The notes: generated by a model not told the origin, from the sequence alone. Numbered from the stretch's first letter, positions 53,505 to 63,977 are shown. The stretch is DNA of 64,000 nucleotides from SMWN01 sp965221455 (GCA_965221455.1 OZ244890.1:1798001-1862000); one strand, 5' to 3'. Numbers and translations: made by a program.

Positions 53505-53649
53505 AGAACAATTTTCAACGCAAGATATTTCTCCGATGAAAATAACGAAAAAACAGACAGGAACAACCGGAATGGAGGCAACAAAAGTCGTATACATCAG
53601 GAAAGATAAACCCGGAGATTCCGCCATCGCTGCAAAGTCTCTCAAGTAG
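53497..53649 (+). CDS. Small ORF overlapping the DUF482 stop
   Basis: 50 codons starting inside the last codons of the preceding gene. Rich in Lys and Thr, no motif. The overlap suggests coupling, but it could be spurious. Confidence 0.25.
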   Translation: MDREQFSTQDISPMKITKKQTGTTGMEATKVVYIRKDKPGDSAIAAKSLK

Positions 53650-53706
53650 GCGCAACGCGCCGCTAACGAATACAACGAGGAAGTAAGCCTTATGAATTAA
53701 GTGGCA

Positions 53707-53934
53707 TCAGTCCAATTCGGATAGATCCCGGTTATCATAACTTTCCATATTTTTTCGTAGCCGTTGTTCTTCTTTCAGTTCTTCAATTCCACGCCTCGCA
53801 GTGTATCGTGACATTTGGATGACATCCTCCGTTTCCATAACATCAGCAAAAGAGTCTAATTCCAAATCGCTGTTCTCAATATCCAAATTTGATTCTGAAT
53901 CTGTTAAACCATCATTTAAACGAGGGTTGTTCAT
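53707..53934 (-). CDS. Small acidic helical protein (PA3496-like)
   Basis: 75 residues from the ATG at 53934, preceded by AGAGG; the frame extends to 53970. An acidic N-terminus is followed by ARRGIEELKEEQRLRK, which resembles small conserved gammaproteobacterial proteins of the PA3496 type (RR.IE...E.RRL.K). Function unknown. Confidence 0.5.
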   Translation of the reverse strand: MNNPRLNDGLTDSESNLDIENSDLELDSFADVMETEDVIQMSRYTARRGIEELKEEQRLRKNMESYDNRDLSELD

Positions 53935-53970
53935 ATACAGTACCTCTCTTGAGGGGCTAACATACTCCAT

Positions 53971-54279
53971 AAAACTGCACGAAGGAGTTAAAAAATACTT
54001 TAACCTTAAATAATTACTGTCCGTTAATTCATACTTCCAGCGAGCGGAATATACTCCTGAATTAAATCGTTGCCAAGAAATATAAATCTTTTATATCTTA
54101 ATAAGATATGAAGTTTATCGTAGTATATTTATATGTAATTATTCAGTAGTGGTAGATATAGATAACCCGTCAAGGTGGCTTTTTATCTATCATCAGGCAT
54201 TCCTGTAAACTGTTGCGGCTTTAGTGTGCTCAAAATCTAATCGTCGAATAATGAGAGGATATGTTAGAAGTAACAAACA
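53971..54279. other. Intergenic region upstream of rapA
   Basis: AT-rich and non-coding. It probably contains the rapA promoter. Confidence 0.3.
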
Positions 54280-57162
54280 ATGTCGGTGAATAATTATATC
54301 CCTGGTCAACGTTGGATAAGCGATGCTGAATCCCGCATGGGCTTAGGCATCGTTTTATCCTCAGAAAACAGAACTGTTAAAATTTCATTTCCCGCAACGG
54401 GAGAAGTTCGTTTGTATGCAAAACAGGCGGCACCTCTTACCAGAATTATTTTTAATGTAGGAGATGAAGTTGTTACCGGGGATGGTGTAACAATTATTGT
54501 TAATACAATTATGGACAAGGGAGGACTGATTATTTATCAGGGAAACAACGCGCAGGGAGAGCAGTTAACCATTAGTGAAGATAATCTGGCCAATACATTA
54601 CAATTAAACCGACCGGCAGAACGTTTATTTAACGGTCAAACTGATTCTAACAAATGGTTTCAGGCAAGATTTGAGACAATCAACCAGCTAAATAGATTGG
54701 CACACAATGATCTTTACGGCTTGACTGGCAGTCGCACCAGTTTAATTCCTCATCAATTATATATTGCCAACGAAGTTGCGCATCGTCATGCGCCCCGTGT
54801 TTTACTGGCCGATGAAGTTGGTTTGGGCAAGACCATTGAAGCCGGAATAATTATCCGCCATCAAATACTAACTGAACGTTCCCAACGTATCTTGATTGTT
54901 GTTCCGGAAAGTCTGGTGCATCAATGGTTAGTGGAGATGCTGCGTAAATTTAATCTGGCCTTCAGTATTTTTGATGCAGACAGGTGTCATGCTCTCGAAG
55001 AAAGTGGTGATGAGATTAATATTTTTCAAACCGAACAGTTGGTTATTTGCAGTATCAGCTTTCTGGGCGAACATGAAAAATATTATCAACAGTCCTTGCT
55101 TGGCGAATGGGATTTATTAGTCGTTGATGAAGTGCATCATTTGTACTGGTCAGTCGATGATGTGAGCACAGAATATGAAATAATAGAAAAACTTTCGCAT
55201 TCAACCAGAGGTATTTTGTTGCTCACCGCCACCCCCGAGCAATTGGGAAAAGAGAGTCATTATGCACGGTTGCGATTGCTGGACCCAAATCGTTTTCCGG
55301 ATTTCGAATCATTTGTGGAAGAGGAAAAGAATTACCAACCCATTGCTCAGGCAGTGGAAGAATTATTTTCTGATGCTGAATTATCAAGAAAGACACAAGA
55401 CTTACTGAGTAAAATATCAGCTGATACGTGTACCAGGTTACTGGACATTATTGACAAGACGAAATTTTCTTCACAGGAAAATATCCAGGCAAGAAATAAA
55501 GTTATCGATCAATTGCTGGATTATCACGGTACCGGGCGTGTTTTATTTAGAAATACACGTAACACCATCCAGGGTTTTCCAGACAGAGAACTGTTTGCAT
55601 ATCCACTGCCTGCATCTCGGGAATATCCTGCAATCCACACCAGGTCGGCAAACAAACTCACAGAAGGAGAAATTGAATTATTACTTTGTCCCGAGATCAT
55701 TTACCAACAAGATGGTCATGCAAATTGGGTGAAAATCGATCCGAGAATAAGCTGGTTGGTTGATAAACTTAAGCTGTTAAGGGAAGAAAAAGTATTGGTG
55801 ATTTGCGCACATGCCAGTAGCGCAATTGCTATTGGCAAGTTTTTACGCAAGCAGGCAGGGCTGCACATCGCAGTTTTTCATGAAGGATTAGGTTTAGTTG
55901 AACGCGACCGTATTGCGGCTTATTTTGCCGATAATGAAGATGCAGGATGTCAGGTACTGATATGTTCAGAGATTGGTAGTGAAGGCAGAAACTTTCAGTT
56001 TGCACATCATTTAATACTTTTTGACTTGCCACTAAACCCGGATTTATTGCAGCAGAGAATTGGACGACTGGATCGCATAGGGCAGAGAGAAACAATCAAG
56101 ATTCATGTGCCCTATATTGAAAATACCTCGCAGGCCGTTATGTTCAACTGGTACCAACAAGGACTTGAGGCATTTGCAGCGACTTGTTCGGCAGGCCATG
56201 CTGTTTTCAAGGAAGTGGAAAGTGAGTTAAAACAGAATTTAATTACAAACAAAACGAGCAATGAACTGATAACTAAAACATGCGAATTGCGCCTGAAATT
56301 CAACGCAGCAATGCATAAAGGACGGGATAGGTTGCTGGAACACGGTTCTTGTCGTCCCACTGTTTCCGAGACGCTGAAAAATAAAGCCATCATGGATGAT
56401 GTCAATAACACATTACCTGAATATATGGAGCTTATTTTTGATTGTTTCGGTATAAATTCCGAGTTTCATGGTGAATCAAGTTATATATTAAATCCGGGAG
56501 AAAGTATGCTTTCGGCATTTCCCGGACTGACAGAAGAGGGAATGACGATTACTTATTCGAGAGAGATGGCGTTGCTACGCGAAGATATGCAATATCTTTC
56601 ATGGGAACATCCACTGGTGATTTTTGCTATGGATATGGTCATGAGCAGCGAATTGGGTAATGCCACGGTCTGTACTTTAAAACAGGAGGGGATCAATCCG
56701 GGAACATTATTGATGGAGGCACTGTTTGTTTTGCAAGCGATTGATAAACCGGGCATGCAATCCAGTCGATTTTTACCACCAACAACAATCAGAACCATGC
56801 TGGATGAGCAAGGTAATCGTTTGGATATTGAGAGTGGTACCATTAATCAAAATCAAGAAAAGGTTCCATCTGAAATTATCAAGGAAATAATCAGTATGAA
56901 AGCTGATGTAATCAGAATCCTGCTGGAGAAGTCCAGATATATTGCCGATGAACAAGTGCCAAAACTAAAACGACAGGCAGTGGCAAGAGCCGACGGAATC
57001 TTGCGAGCAGAAGTTGACAGGCTGTTGTACATGAGAAAAGTAAATCCCAATGTTCGTCTTGAAGAAATAGAATATTATAAGCATCATCTGCACGTCACGT
57101 CTGAACTTATTAGCTCGGCATCGATGCGACTTGATGCATTGCGCATCATTATTGTAGTCTAG
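54280..57162 (+). CDS. rapA: RNA polymerase-associated ATPase RapA
   Basis: A 960-residue Swi2/Snf2 translocase that recycles RNA polymerase after transcription. An N-terminal pair of Tudor-like domains (PGQRWISDAESRMGLG) is followed by the helicase core: Walker A ADEVGLGKT, motif II VVDEVHHL, motif III LLLTATP, motif V ICSEIGSEGRNFQF and motif VI QQRIGRLDRIGQ. The RapA-specific C-terminal domains complete a normal length. Hallmark of gammaproteobacteria. Confidence 0.95.
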   Translation: MSVNNYIPGQRWISDAESRMGLGIVLSSENRTVKISFPATGEVRLYAKQAAPLTRIIFNVGDEVVTGDGVTIIVNTIMDKGGLIIYQGNNAQGEQLTISEDNLANTLQLNRPAERLFNGQTDSNKWFQARFETINQLNRLAHNDLYGLTGSRTSLIPHQLYIANEVAHRHAPRVLLADEVGLGKTIEAGIIIRHQILTERSQRILIVVPESLVHQWLVEMLRKFNLAFSIFDADRCHALEESGDEINIFQTEQLVICSISFLGEHEKYYQQSLLGEWDLLVVDEVHHLYWSVDDVSTEYEIIEKLSHSTRGILLLTATPEQLGKESHYARLRLLDPNRFPDFESFVEEEKNYQPIAQAVEELFSDAELSRKTQDLLSKISADTCTRLLDIIDKTKFSSQENIQARNKVIDQLLDYHGTGRVLFRNTRNTIQGFPDRELFAYPLPASREYPAIHTRSANKLTEGEIELLLCPEIIYQQDGHANWVKIDPRISWLVDKLKLLREEKVLVICAHASSAIAIGKFLRKQAGLHIAVFHEGLGLVERDRIAAYFADNEDAGCQVLICSEIGSEGRNFQFAHHLILFDLPLNPDLLQQRIGRLDRIGQRETIKIHVPYIENTSQAVMFNWYQQGLEAFAATCSAGHAVFKEVESELKQNLITNKTSNELITKTCELRLKFNAAMHKGRDRLLEHGSCRPTVSETLKNKAIMDDVNNTLPEYMELIFDCFGINSEFHGESSYILNPGESMLSAFPGLTEEGMTITYSREMALLREDMQYLSWEHPLVIFAMDMVMSSELGNATVCTLKQEGINPGTLLMEALFVLQAIDKPGMQSSRFLPPTTIRTMLDEQGNRLDIESGTINQNQEKVPSEIIKEIISMKADVIRILLEKSRYIADEQVPKLKRQAVARADGILRAEVDRLLYMRKVNPNVRLEEIEYYKHHLHVTSELISSASMRLDALRIIIVV

Positions 57163-57170
57163 GTAAAAAC

Positions 57171-57710
57171 TTAACTTGTTCTCTTGTTTCGACCTTGAGT
57201 TTTCTTTGCTGGCAGAGTAAACCAGTCTTCCTTGGTGATTTCATGATAGTGATCTGCTTCATCCTTGAGTAATTGTGATGTTGTTTTCAGTACTGCGGCA
57301 ATCTCCACGCGAACACCTTCGGATTTAAGGTGGCGAACCAGTTCAATATAGTCAGAATCGCCGGACATAATAATAATGGTATCCACTTTATTGGCGAGTT
57401 GAATGGCATTAATGGAAAGTGGAATATCAGCACTTTTATGACAGGGTCTGACTGAGCCATGATAAAAATTGTGCAGGCGTTCCTGCAGTTTCGATGAAAT
57501 ATTTTTCCCCTCTCTGAAATAAACCAGACGACTCAAGCCTCTGTTAACCAATAACCTCGGAACAATTGCATCCAGATTAAGCATGGTATTGGTATTATCC
57601 GATTCGGAATGGATGCTGCGTTCAATATTGTTGCCATCAATCAAGATGGCAACTGTCTGGGAAATCATAATGTTTTCCGGATGTGAAATAACTTCTATTG
57701 TATCTTTCAT
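57171..57710 (-). CDS. NYN-domain (LabA/DUF88) putative RNase
   Basis: 179 residues. A PIN-like fold with acidic metal sites in AILIDGNNIERS and IIMSGDSDYIELVRHLKSEG (three conserved Asp). It probably cuts RNA; targets unknown. Convergent with rapA, eight bases apart. Confidence 0.87.
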   Translation of the reverse strand: MKDTIEVISHPENIMISQTVAILIDGNNIERSIHSESDNTNTMLNLDAIVPRLLVNRGLSRLVYFREGKNISSKLQERLHNFYHGSVRPCHKSADIPLSINAIQLANKVDTIIIMSGDSDYIELVRHLKSEGVRVEIAAVLKTTSQLLKDEADHYHEITKEDWFTLPAKKTQGRNKRTS

Positions 57711-57858
57711 ACATAATTCTCAAAAATAGATTTAATCATCTTGTTTGTATTGGCAGACTTGCTTCCTGAATAGAGTAATTATACAGCTCATTCCTGATGA
57801 CGTTGTCGTGAATTATGTGATGGCAATTCCCTGAATTTTCAGATTAGAATGGAATATA

Positions 57859-58290
57859 ATGAGTAGACGACTGATTATCCTTATTCTCTTTGCGCTTGTG
57901 CTTGTCTGGAATTTCGTCCTGTTCCCCTCGAAAATTGAATTTTCCGACCGTACAAGGATATTACAAGGGCTGTCTTTTGCTAACCCGTATAAGGAAGCAA
58001 TTGCTCACTACTGGAAAGCTGAAGGTCAATTGCCTGCCCATGATAAATGGCAGTCTCAAACATTGATTGCAAATGAAATGTTGGATAAATCCCTGGTTAA
58101 ATCAATTATCGTGAGCGAAAAAACACCGGGTTCGATCAGTATTTATTACACCACGCGCAATGATCCGAATGTGCTTGTAGACATTGAAGGAAAGAAAATT
58201 GTACTGACACCATCCGTTGAGACTGGAGAGATAAAATGGAAATGTATGGGTACGTTGGCAAAGGATTTACTCCCTATTGCTTGTCAATGA
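57859..58290 (+). CDS. Pilin-like single-pass protein
   Basis: 143 residues. An N-terminal hydrophobic helix (LIILILFALVLVWNFVLF) is followed by YKEAIAHYWKAEGQLP and a C-terminal WKCMGTLAKDLLPIAC that resembles the disulfide-bonded end of type IV pilins of the PilA/pseudopilin class. The prepilin peptidase site (G before F/M and Glu5) is missing, so it may be a pilin-derived membrane protein. A further ORF overlaps its stop by ATGA. Confidence 0.55.
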   Translation: MSRRLIILILFALVLVWNFVLFPSKIEFSDRTRILQGLSFANPYKEAIAHYWKAEGQLPAHDKWQSQTLIANEMLDKSLVKSIIVSEKTPGSISIYYTTRNDPNVLVDIEGKKIVLTPSVETGEIKWKCMGTLAKDLLPIACQ

Positions 58291-58529
58291 GCGCCACCCG
58301 CAAAGACCACGGTTCGATGAGCCATGCTCGTCTTCTGACTGAATATAAAACGATAAAGAAAATATGGAATATTGACTGTCTTCTTGATCCTATTATCATC
58401 CCGTTTTCGCTGGCATTGAAACTCATGGAAAGTTTGTTTCCCGTAAAGTGTGCAAGTCCGGGAACGGAAGTCAGACTGGAGGGTATTGCCAAAACTGAAA
58501 AATATTTGCTTACAGTTAGAGCGTGGTGA
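58287..58529 (+). CDS. Small ORF coupled to the pilin-like gene
   Basis: 80 codons starting by four-base overlap with the previous stop. No family recognised. A coding-like stretch in another frame continues to 58614 (LERGDWLTMDDGKIICQ), so the gene may be frameshifted near 58510. Confidence 0.35.
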   Translation: MSATRKDHGSMSHARLLTEYKTIKKIWNIDCLLDPIIIPFSLALKLMESLFPVKCASPGTEVRLEGIAKTEKYLLTVRAW

Positions 58530-58626
58530 TTGGTTGACGATGGATGATGGAAAAATCATTTGTCAGGAAAATTATCTGACGCAGTGCCAATATAAAAATG
58601 AACCGAAAAATTAACCTGAATAAAAG

Positions 58627-58684
58627 AGACCCGGAAAGAATCTATAGTTTGGGGGGAGGAGGGAATAGAATCAGTTCCGGGTCT
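58627..58684. repeat. Inverted repeat AGACCCGGAA ... TTCCGGGTCT
   Basis: Ten perfect complementary bases on each side (58627-58636 and 58675-58684) around a 38-base purine-rich loop. It lies just after the pilin-like/small ORF block. It could act as a processing or termination structure, but there is no T-run. Confidence 0.5.
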
Positions 58685-59146
58685 GCGGTCACAAATATAT
58701 TTCAACCAAACAATAGATTGTTATTCTAGCGACTCTAGCGAGAAAGGTATGTGAAGTAGTCCACAGATATGTTCAAGTTCTGGATGACTAATGTGATAAA
58801 GATCACAGTTATTGGATCTATATCGCGAATACCTCTTGAGTATGTCCTGAGTATCTCGCATTTTGTATATTCATACACCAAATCATGGATACCGGCATGA
58901 CATGATCGCTAAACCGCTTGCAGTGTTGCTTAAAGAAAGCTGTATCGACGTCACTACCACCATCAATAGGTGTGGTTATTGGCTGGCAGTGGTACAGTTC
59001 ATGATGTAGTCTTGCATGACTGCTTGGCGTTTCTGTATTATCCGGTTGTAGTGCCAATGAATTTCATTTTTGCATGTCACGGATTATAAAAGGCCACGTA
59101 AGTACATTAGCACCGAATAAAATCAAACAAGAGACAATAGCAAGTC
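58685..59146. other. Upstream region of giant gene C
   Basis: No supported gene; a 79-codon minus-strand frame (58818-59057) is unidentified. It holds the CRP-type palindrome described separately. Confidence 0.3.
58792..58807. promoter_or_regulatory. CRP-type operator TGTGA-N6-TCACA
   Basis: TGTGATAAAGATCACA is an exact match to the half-sites of the E. coli CRP consensus. It lies 340 bases before the giant gene C start, which is far for direct activation but possible with a distant promoter. FNR-like or Vfr-like regulators would also fit. Confidence 0.5.
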
Positions 59147-61972
59147 ATGCAAAATACTCACCCCATCAATAATGCCAATGGACGATTTTCAGTCCGCTTG
59201 CCTCGGCGATACACTCGGTCCTTCCTGTTACTCCTGGCATCTCCAGGCTGGTTTTTCACCACTCCGGCGTTGGCGCAGATATCAATAAGCGTCAGCCCTA
59301 CCGAACTGACTATTCAGGAAGGTAGCACCGCCACCTATGACATCACCTTGGGGGGGGATAGTAGTTTTGGTAGATCTTTGGTTGTTACTCCGCAGATTGT
59401 TACTCCTCCGCAAAGTGATAAGGTGACAACGAATCCGATGCAACTGTCATTTGCCAAAACTATTGGTAATGATATAACGCAAACGGTGACGGTGACCGCT
59501 GCTGAGGATGCTGATGGGAACCATGAGAGCATAGTGATAGGATTTACTGGAATTGTTGATGATCATGGTGATCCGCTGATGTCGAACGCCAGTCAGAACG
59601 TAACCGTAACTGTGGTGGATGATGAGGCACAGGCTGGTGTGGCGTTCAGCTCCAGTACGCTGACTGTTCATGAAGGTACCACTGGTACCTATACGGTCAG
59701 GCTCAATACCCGGCCGACACAGAATGTCACTATTGCCGTGACCAGTGACAACCAGGCCATCGCGACGGTAAGCCCGCCGAGCCTGACGTTTACCAATGAG
59801 AACTGGGTCACTGCCCCTGCCCGGACGGTGACGATGAGGGGTGTTCAGGATAGCGATGAGGATGACGAGACCGTGAGCCTGAACCATGTGGTAACCAGCA
59901 CAGATCCCAACTACAATAGTCTCACACTAACCGCCTTGCGTGCGACCGTGACGGATGATGACAAGCAGCCGCGTGTGACGGTGACACCGACCACGTTGAA
60001 CATCAACGAAGGTGGCACAGGCTTCTATACCATGGCCCTGAGTACTCAGCCAAGTGAGACGGTGAGGATTGATGTGTCAGGCCCCAGCTTCGGTCAGCCC
60101 GGTAGACTTGCGTTGACGATCATTGATACCACACTGCGGTTCACCACAAGCAACTGGAGAACGCTCCAGACGGTGACGGTGAGAGGTATTGAGGACGCTA
60201 ATGCGGTCAACGAGGTCGGCGTGTCAGTGACCCATGTTGTGAGAGGCGATGCGGTCTATGCTGCGCTGACCCCTCCGTCCGTGACCGTGAATGTCACGGA
60301 TAACGACACGGCGGGCGTGACCGTGAGTCTGAATACGCTGGCGGTCAATGAGGGTGAGACCGGCGAGTATGGTTTAAGCCTGTCTACCCTGCCGACGGCG
60401 CCGGTGACGATTAGCGTGAGCAATCCCGATGCCAGTGCGGTGACCCTTAGTGCCACCTCACTGACCTTTACCACAGACAACTGGAACAGTGTCCAGACGG
60501 TGACGGTGAGTGGTGTTGAGGACACTGATGTGAACGACGAGACCGTGCAACTCACGCATACAGCGACCAGTACCGACCCTGGCTACAATGGGGGTACCGT
60601 GACGATCAGTGCGGTGGCGGTGACGGTGGATGATGATGACACGGCGGGCGTGACCGTGAGCCCGAACACGCTGGCGGTCGGTGAAGCCGGCAGTGGCGAG
60701 TATACGCTACGGTTGAATACCCCACCGGCCAACGATGTCACGATTAACGTGAGCAATCCCGATGCCAGTGCGGTGACCCTCAGTGCCACCTCACTGACCT
60801 TTACCACAGACAACTGGAACAGTGTCCAGATGGTGACCGTGAGTGGTGTTGAAGACACGGATGCGAACGACGAAACCGTGCAACTCACGCATACGGCGAC
60901 CAGTACCGACCCTGACTACAATGGGGGTGCCGTGACGATAAGTGCGGTGGCAGTGACGGTGGATGATGATGAGACGGCGGGCGTGACCGTGAGCCCGACC
61001 ACGCTGGCGGTCGACGAAGGCGGCAATGGCACCTATACACTGGCGTTGACCAAGCGACCGACCGTGCCGGTGACGCTTAACGTGAGCAATCCCGATACCA
61101 CTGCAGTGACCCTCAGTGCCACCTCACTGACATTTACCACAGACAACTGGAACAGTGTCCAGACAGTGACCGTGAGTGGTGTTGAAGACACAGATGCGGA
61201 CCACGAGACCGTGCAACTCACGCATACGGCGACAAGCACAGATGCCGACTATGCCAGTGGCGTGACGATAGACTCCGTCGCTGTGACCTTGAATGATAAC
61301 GACACGCCTGGCGTGACCGTGAGTACCACGACGCTAACAGTCAATGAGCGTGGTGGGACTGGCATGTATACACTGCGCCTGAATACCCCACCGACGGAGG
61401 CAGTGACGATTAGCGTGACCCATTCCAATGCCGCTGCTGTGACGGTGAGTCCCACCTCACTGATGTTTGGCACCACCGACTGGAATACCGCCAAAACCAT
61501 CACCGTGACGGGAGTGGAAGACGCTGATACAGACGACGAGACCGTGCAACTCACGCATACGGTGACCAGTACCGACACCACCTATCGTACCGTCACGGCG
61601 GCCACCGTAACCGTGACGGTGACGGAGACAGCGGCGGTGAGTCTTGATGTGGATGGCAGCGGTGGTAATCCTAACCAGAGTGACGGCCTCTTGCTGGGCC
61701 GCTACCTGTTTGGTATTCGTGATGCGACGGGCTTGCTTGATACGATTCCGGGGAGTCCCTCGTTCAATGCGGTCACGGCGAATATTGCGGGAGCTTTCGC
61801 CAGCGGTCGTCTTGACGTGGATGGCAGCGGCGGTGATCCCAACCAGAGTGACGGACTCTTGCTGGGTCGCTACCTGTTTGGTATTCGCGACACGGTGGGC
61901 CTGCTTGATACCATTCCGGGCAATCCGTCGTTCAATGCGGTCAGGACGAATATCGAGGCACTCTTGCGGTAG
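59147..61972 (+). CDS. Exported Calx-beta-repeat protein C with dockerin-like end
   Basis: 941 residues. A long signal peptide (RSFLLLLASPGWFFTTPALA, cleavage before QISI), then directly seven Calx-beta-like repeats and the same two calcium loops (DVDGSGGNPNQSDG and DVDGSGGDPNQSDG) that end proteins A and B. It lacks the TSP1-like and Ig-like front, the REP-coded leader and the microsatellite. Repeats 4-7 are nearly identical at DNA level to repeats 6-8 of A and B, while repeats 1-3 are divergent. GC-rich against its surroundings. Probably secreted and calcium-stabilised; partner unknown. Confidence 0.88.
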   Translation: MQNTHPINNANGRFSVRLPRRYTRSFLLLLASPGWFFTTPALAQISISVSPTELTIQEGSTATYDITLGGDSSFGRSLVVTPQIVTPPQSDKVTTNPMQLSFAKTIGNDITQTVTVTAAEDADGNHESIVIGFTGIVDDHGDPLMSNASQNVTVTVVDDEAQAGVAFSSSTLTVHEGTTGTYTVRLNTRPTQNVTIAVTSDNQAIATVSPPSLTFTNENWVTAPARTVTMRGVQDSDEDDETVSLNHVVTSTDPNYNSLTLTALRATVTDDDKQPRVTVTPTTLNINEGGTGFYTMALSTQPSETVRIDVSGPSFGQPGRLALTIIDTTLRFTTSNWRTLQTVTVRGIEDANAVNEVGVSVTHVVRGDAVYAALTPPSVTVNVTDNDTAGVTVSLNTLAVNEGETGEYGLSLSTLPTAPVTISVSNPDASAVTLSATSLTFTTDNWNSVQTVTVSGVEDTDVNDETVQLTHTATSTDPGYNGGTVTISAVAVTVDDDDTAGVTVSPNTLAVGEAGSGEYTLRLNTPPANDVTINVSNPDASAVTLSATSLTFTTDNWNSVQMVTVSGVEDTDANDETVQLTHTATSTDPDYNGGAVTISAVAVTVDDDETAGVTVSPTTLAVDEGGNGTYTLALTKRPTVPVTLNVSNPDTTAVTLSATSLTFTTDNWNSVQTVTVSGVEDTDADHETVQLTHTATSTDADYASGVTIDSVAVTLNDNDTPGVTVSTTTLTVNERGGTGMYTLRLNTPPTEAVTISVTHSNAAAVTVSPTSLMFGTTDWNTAKTITVTGVEDADTDDETVQLTHTVTSTDTTYRTVTAATVTVTVTETAAVSLDVDGSGGNPNQSDGLLLGRYLFGIRDATGLLDTIPGSPSFNAVTANIAGAFASGRLDVDGSGGDPNQSDGLLLGRYLFGIRDTVGLLDTIPGNPSFNAVRTNIEALLR

Positions 61973-62021
61973 TGGCTGCATGGACAGAATAGCCGGAAAT
62001 TGTTTTGCATGGGTGGTCGGC

Positions 62022-62111
62022 TCATTCTCTCCCGTAACCGTGACTGTTACGGATGACGAGACGGTCCGCCCGCTGCATTCGTTGCGACTACCGTCGCCGG
62101 ATGTGGCTTAA
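62022..62111 (+). pseudogene. Stray end of a Calx-beta-like repeat
   Basis: About 29 codons in one frame containing PVTVTVTDDETV, the typical last strand of the repeats, ending at TAA 62109. Probably left by recombination downstream of giant gene C. Confidence 0.4.
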
Positions 62112-62159
62112 GTCATTAGCTGGTCAGGTCAGCGGACGATAATAGCAACCTGAATGGGC

Positions 62160-63977
62160 CTAATTGGGGGATGGTGACAGTTTAGCGGGTGTATGGAGTA
62201 GACTCATAACAGTCCAACCCGATCCTGGCGTAATTTCTTTTTCGGCAGTAAATATCTGCAAACGTTTACGTTGATCAAGCGCAAATAACGGGATTAATTG
62301 TTCTACCCGGTTGCTGATATAGGCTGCATAGTCATATTCATCACTGAGTTGTGTACTTTTGATTTCCGCACCCTGACGCAAAAGTGACGCAATCTGGCCA
62401 TAGGTGATCTCTTTGCTAAATAATTGATAACCACGATTTCTTGCCGAGTGTGTGTGTTTCTCTGCGATGATTTGTTCTCTATTTGTTTTTAACTCAAATA
62501 TATTTTGCATACCAAATTCTGACTTAAAGCGAAGACTGGCGAGCGTATTCTGATTTGCATTCCCGGTCACTGCCAGCATCTTGCCGATGCCGGCAAGATT
62601 AAGATTACGATCAGCGTGTTCTGATGCCGGGTTGCCAAAATAAGTATTCAGCCCCCCCATTCTTGCCTGGCTGGTATTTTCCCAGTTGCTGTCCGAGAGG
62701 ATAACATGCAAGCCTGACTCCTGAAGTGCCTTACCGATGGCACGAGCAACGTTGCCGGAGCCGACTATGAGTAATCCAGTGGGTGGTGGTTCTCTAACGC
62801 CCAACCAATGCGCAAGGTGTTTGGCAGTCGCGCTTTGCAAAACCACTGTGCCAATAATGATGAAAAAGGTAAGAGGAACCAGAAAAGTTGCGTCTGCATA
62901 GCCTGCCGCTTCAAGACGAATGGCAAATACTGAAGCAACCGCCGCTGCGACAATTCCTCTTGGGCTGATCCATGAAAGTAGTAGTTTTTCTGTGGTTTTT
63001 AAATCGGATCTGAATGTGGATATCCAGACAGCCAGGGGTCTTGTCACTAACATCATCAGTGCAAGTATCCCGAAGGCATACCAACCGATTTCCCTGAATT
63101 GATTAAATTCAACACGCGCTGCGAGAATAATAAATAAACCTGAAATCAGTAAAAGACTCAGGTTTTCCTTGAAATCGAGGATGTCATCAATATCCGTATT
63201 TTTTAAATTTGCCAGCACCATGCCCATGACCGTTACTGCAAGTAACCCGGATTCGTGCGCTAAATTATCTGCGCCTGCATAGACGGCAAAGACCAGTGTC
63301 AAGGAAAATACATTGCGCAGGTATTCAGGCACCAGATTTCGGCGCAGTATAAAGCCAAGGAAAAACGCAGCGGCAGTGCCGAATACTGTGCCAACCAGTA
63401 TGATACGTCCAAACACCAGGGAAACAGTTGCCAACGCATGACCTGATTGACTGGAGATAATGAAATCAAATACAAGCACAGCCAGCAACGCACCGAGTGG
63501 ATCGATAACAATGCCTTCCCAGCGCAGTATATTCGCGATTTTTGCATTTGGTCTGACAGTACGCAGCATGGGCATGATGACGGTTGGCCCGGTCACGACC
63601 ACGACTGCGCCGAACAATAATGATAATTCATAAGGGAAATCAATCAGGATATGCGTGGTTAACGCTGTGATCAGCCAGGTGATCAGCGCACCGACGGTAA
63701 TCAGATTGCGAACAACAGAACCCAGACCTTTTATTTCATCCAGTTTCAGTGTCAAACTGCCTTCAAAAAGAATCACGGCAACTGAAAGCGACACCATGGG
63801 AAACAATAAGTCACCAAATAGTTCGTCCGGTTTTAATAAACCGGTGACAGGCCCGACAATCATGCCGGCGAGGAGTAGAAATAATATTGCGGGTAGGCGT
63901 GCCCACCATGCCAGCCATTGGCATGCGATCCCCAGTACGCCTATTCCGGCCAGTGAAATGAGAATGTAGCTATTCAA
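62160..63977 (-). CDS. CPA1-type cation:proton antiporter with C-terminal RCK-like domain
   Basis: 605 residues. About 12-13 membrane helices in the first 390 residues (ILFLLLAGMIVGPVTGLL; VVVTGPTVIMPMLR with the TGP antiporter motif; SWISPRGIVAAAVAS) and a cytosolic TrkA-N-like nucleotide-binding part (LLIVGSGNVARAIGKAL, about 400-520). Exchanges Na+ or K+ for protons; ion not assignable. The start is an ATG at 63977 behind AGGGACAC. Confidence 0.9.
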   Translation of the reverse strand: MNSYILISLAGIGVLGIACQWLAWWARLPAILFLLLAGMIVGPVTGLLKPDELFGDLLFPMVSLSVAVILFEGSLTLKLDEIKGLGSVVRNLITVGALITWLITALTTHILIDFPYELSLLFGAVVVVTGPTVIMPMLRTVRPNAKIANILRWEGIVIDPLGALLAVLVFDFIISSQSGHALATVSLVFGRIILVGTVFGTAAAFFLGFILRRNLVPEYLRNVFSLTLVFAVYAGADNLAHESGLLAVTVMGMVLANLKNTDIDDILDFKENLSLLLISGLFIILAARVEFNQFREIGWYAFGILALMMLVTRPLAVWISTFRSDLKTTEKLLLSWISPRGIVAAAVASVFAIRLEAAGYADATFLVPLTFFIIIGTVVLQSATAKHLAHWLGVREPPPTGLLIVGSGNVARAIGKALQESGLHVILSDSNWENTSQARMGGLNTYFGNPASEHADRNLNLAGIGKMLAVTGNANQNTLASLRFKSEFGMQNIFELKTNREQIIAEKHTHSARNRGYQLFSKEITYGQIASLLRQGAEIKSTQLSDEYDYAAYISNRVEQLIPLFALDQRKRLQIFTAEKEITPGSGWTVMSLLHTPAKLSPSPN

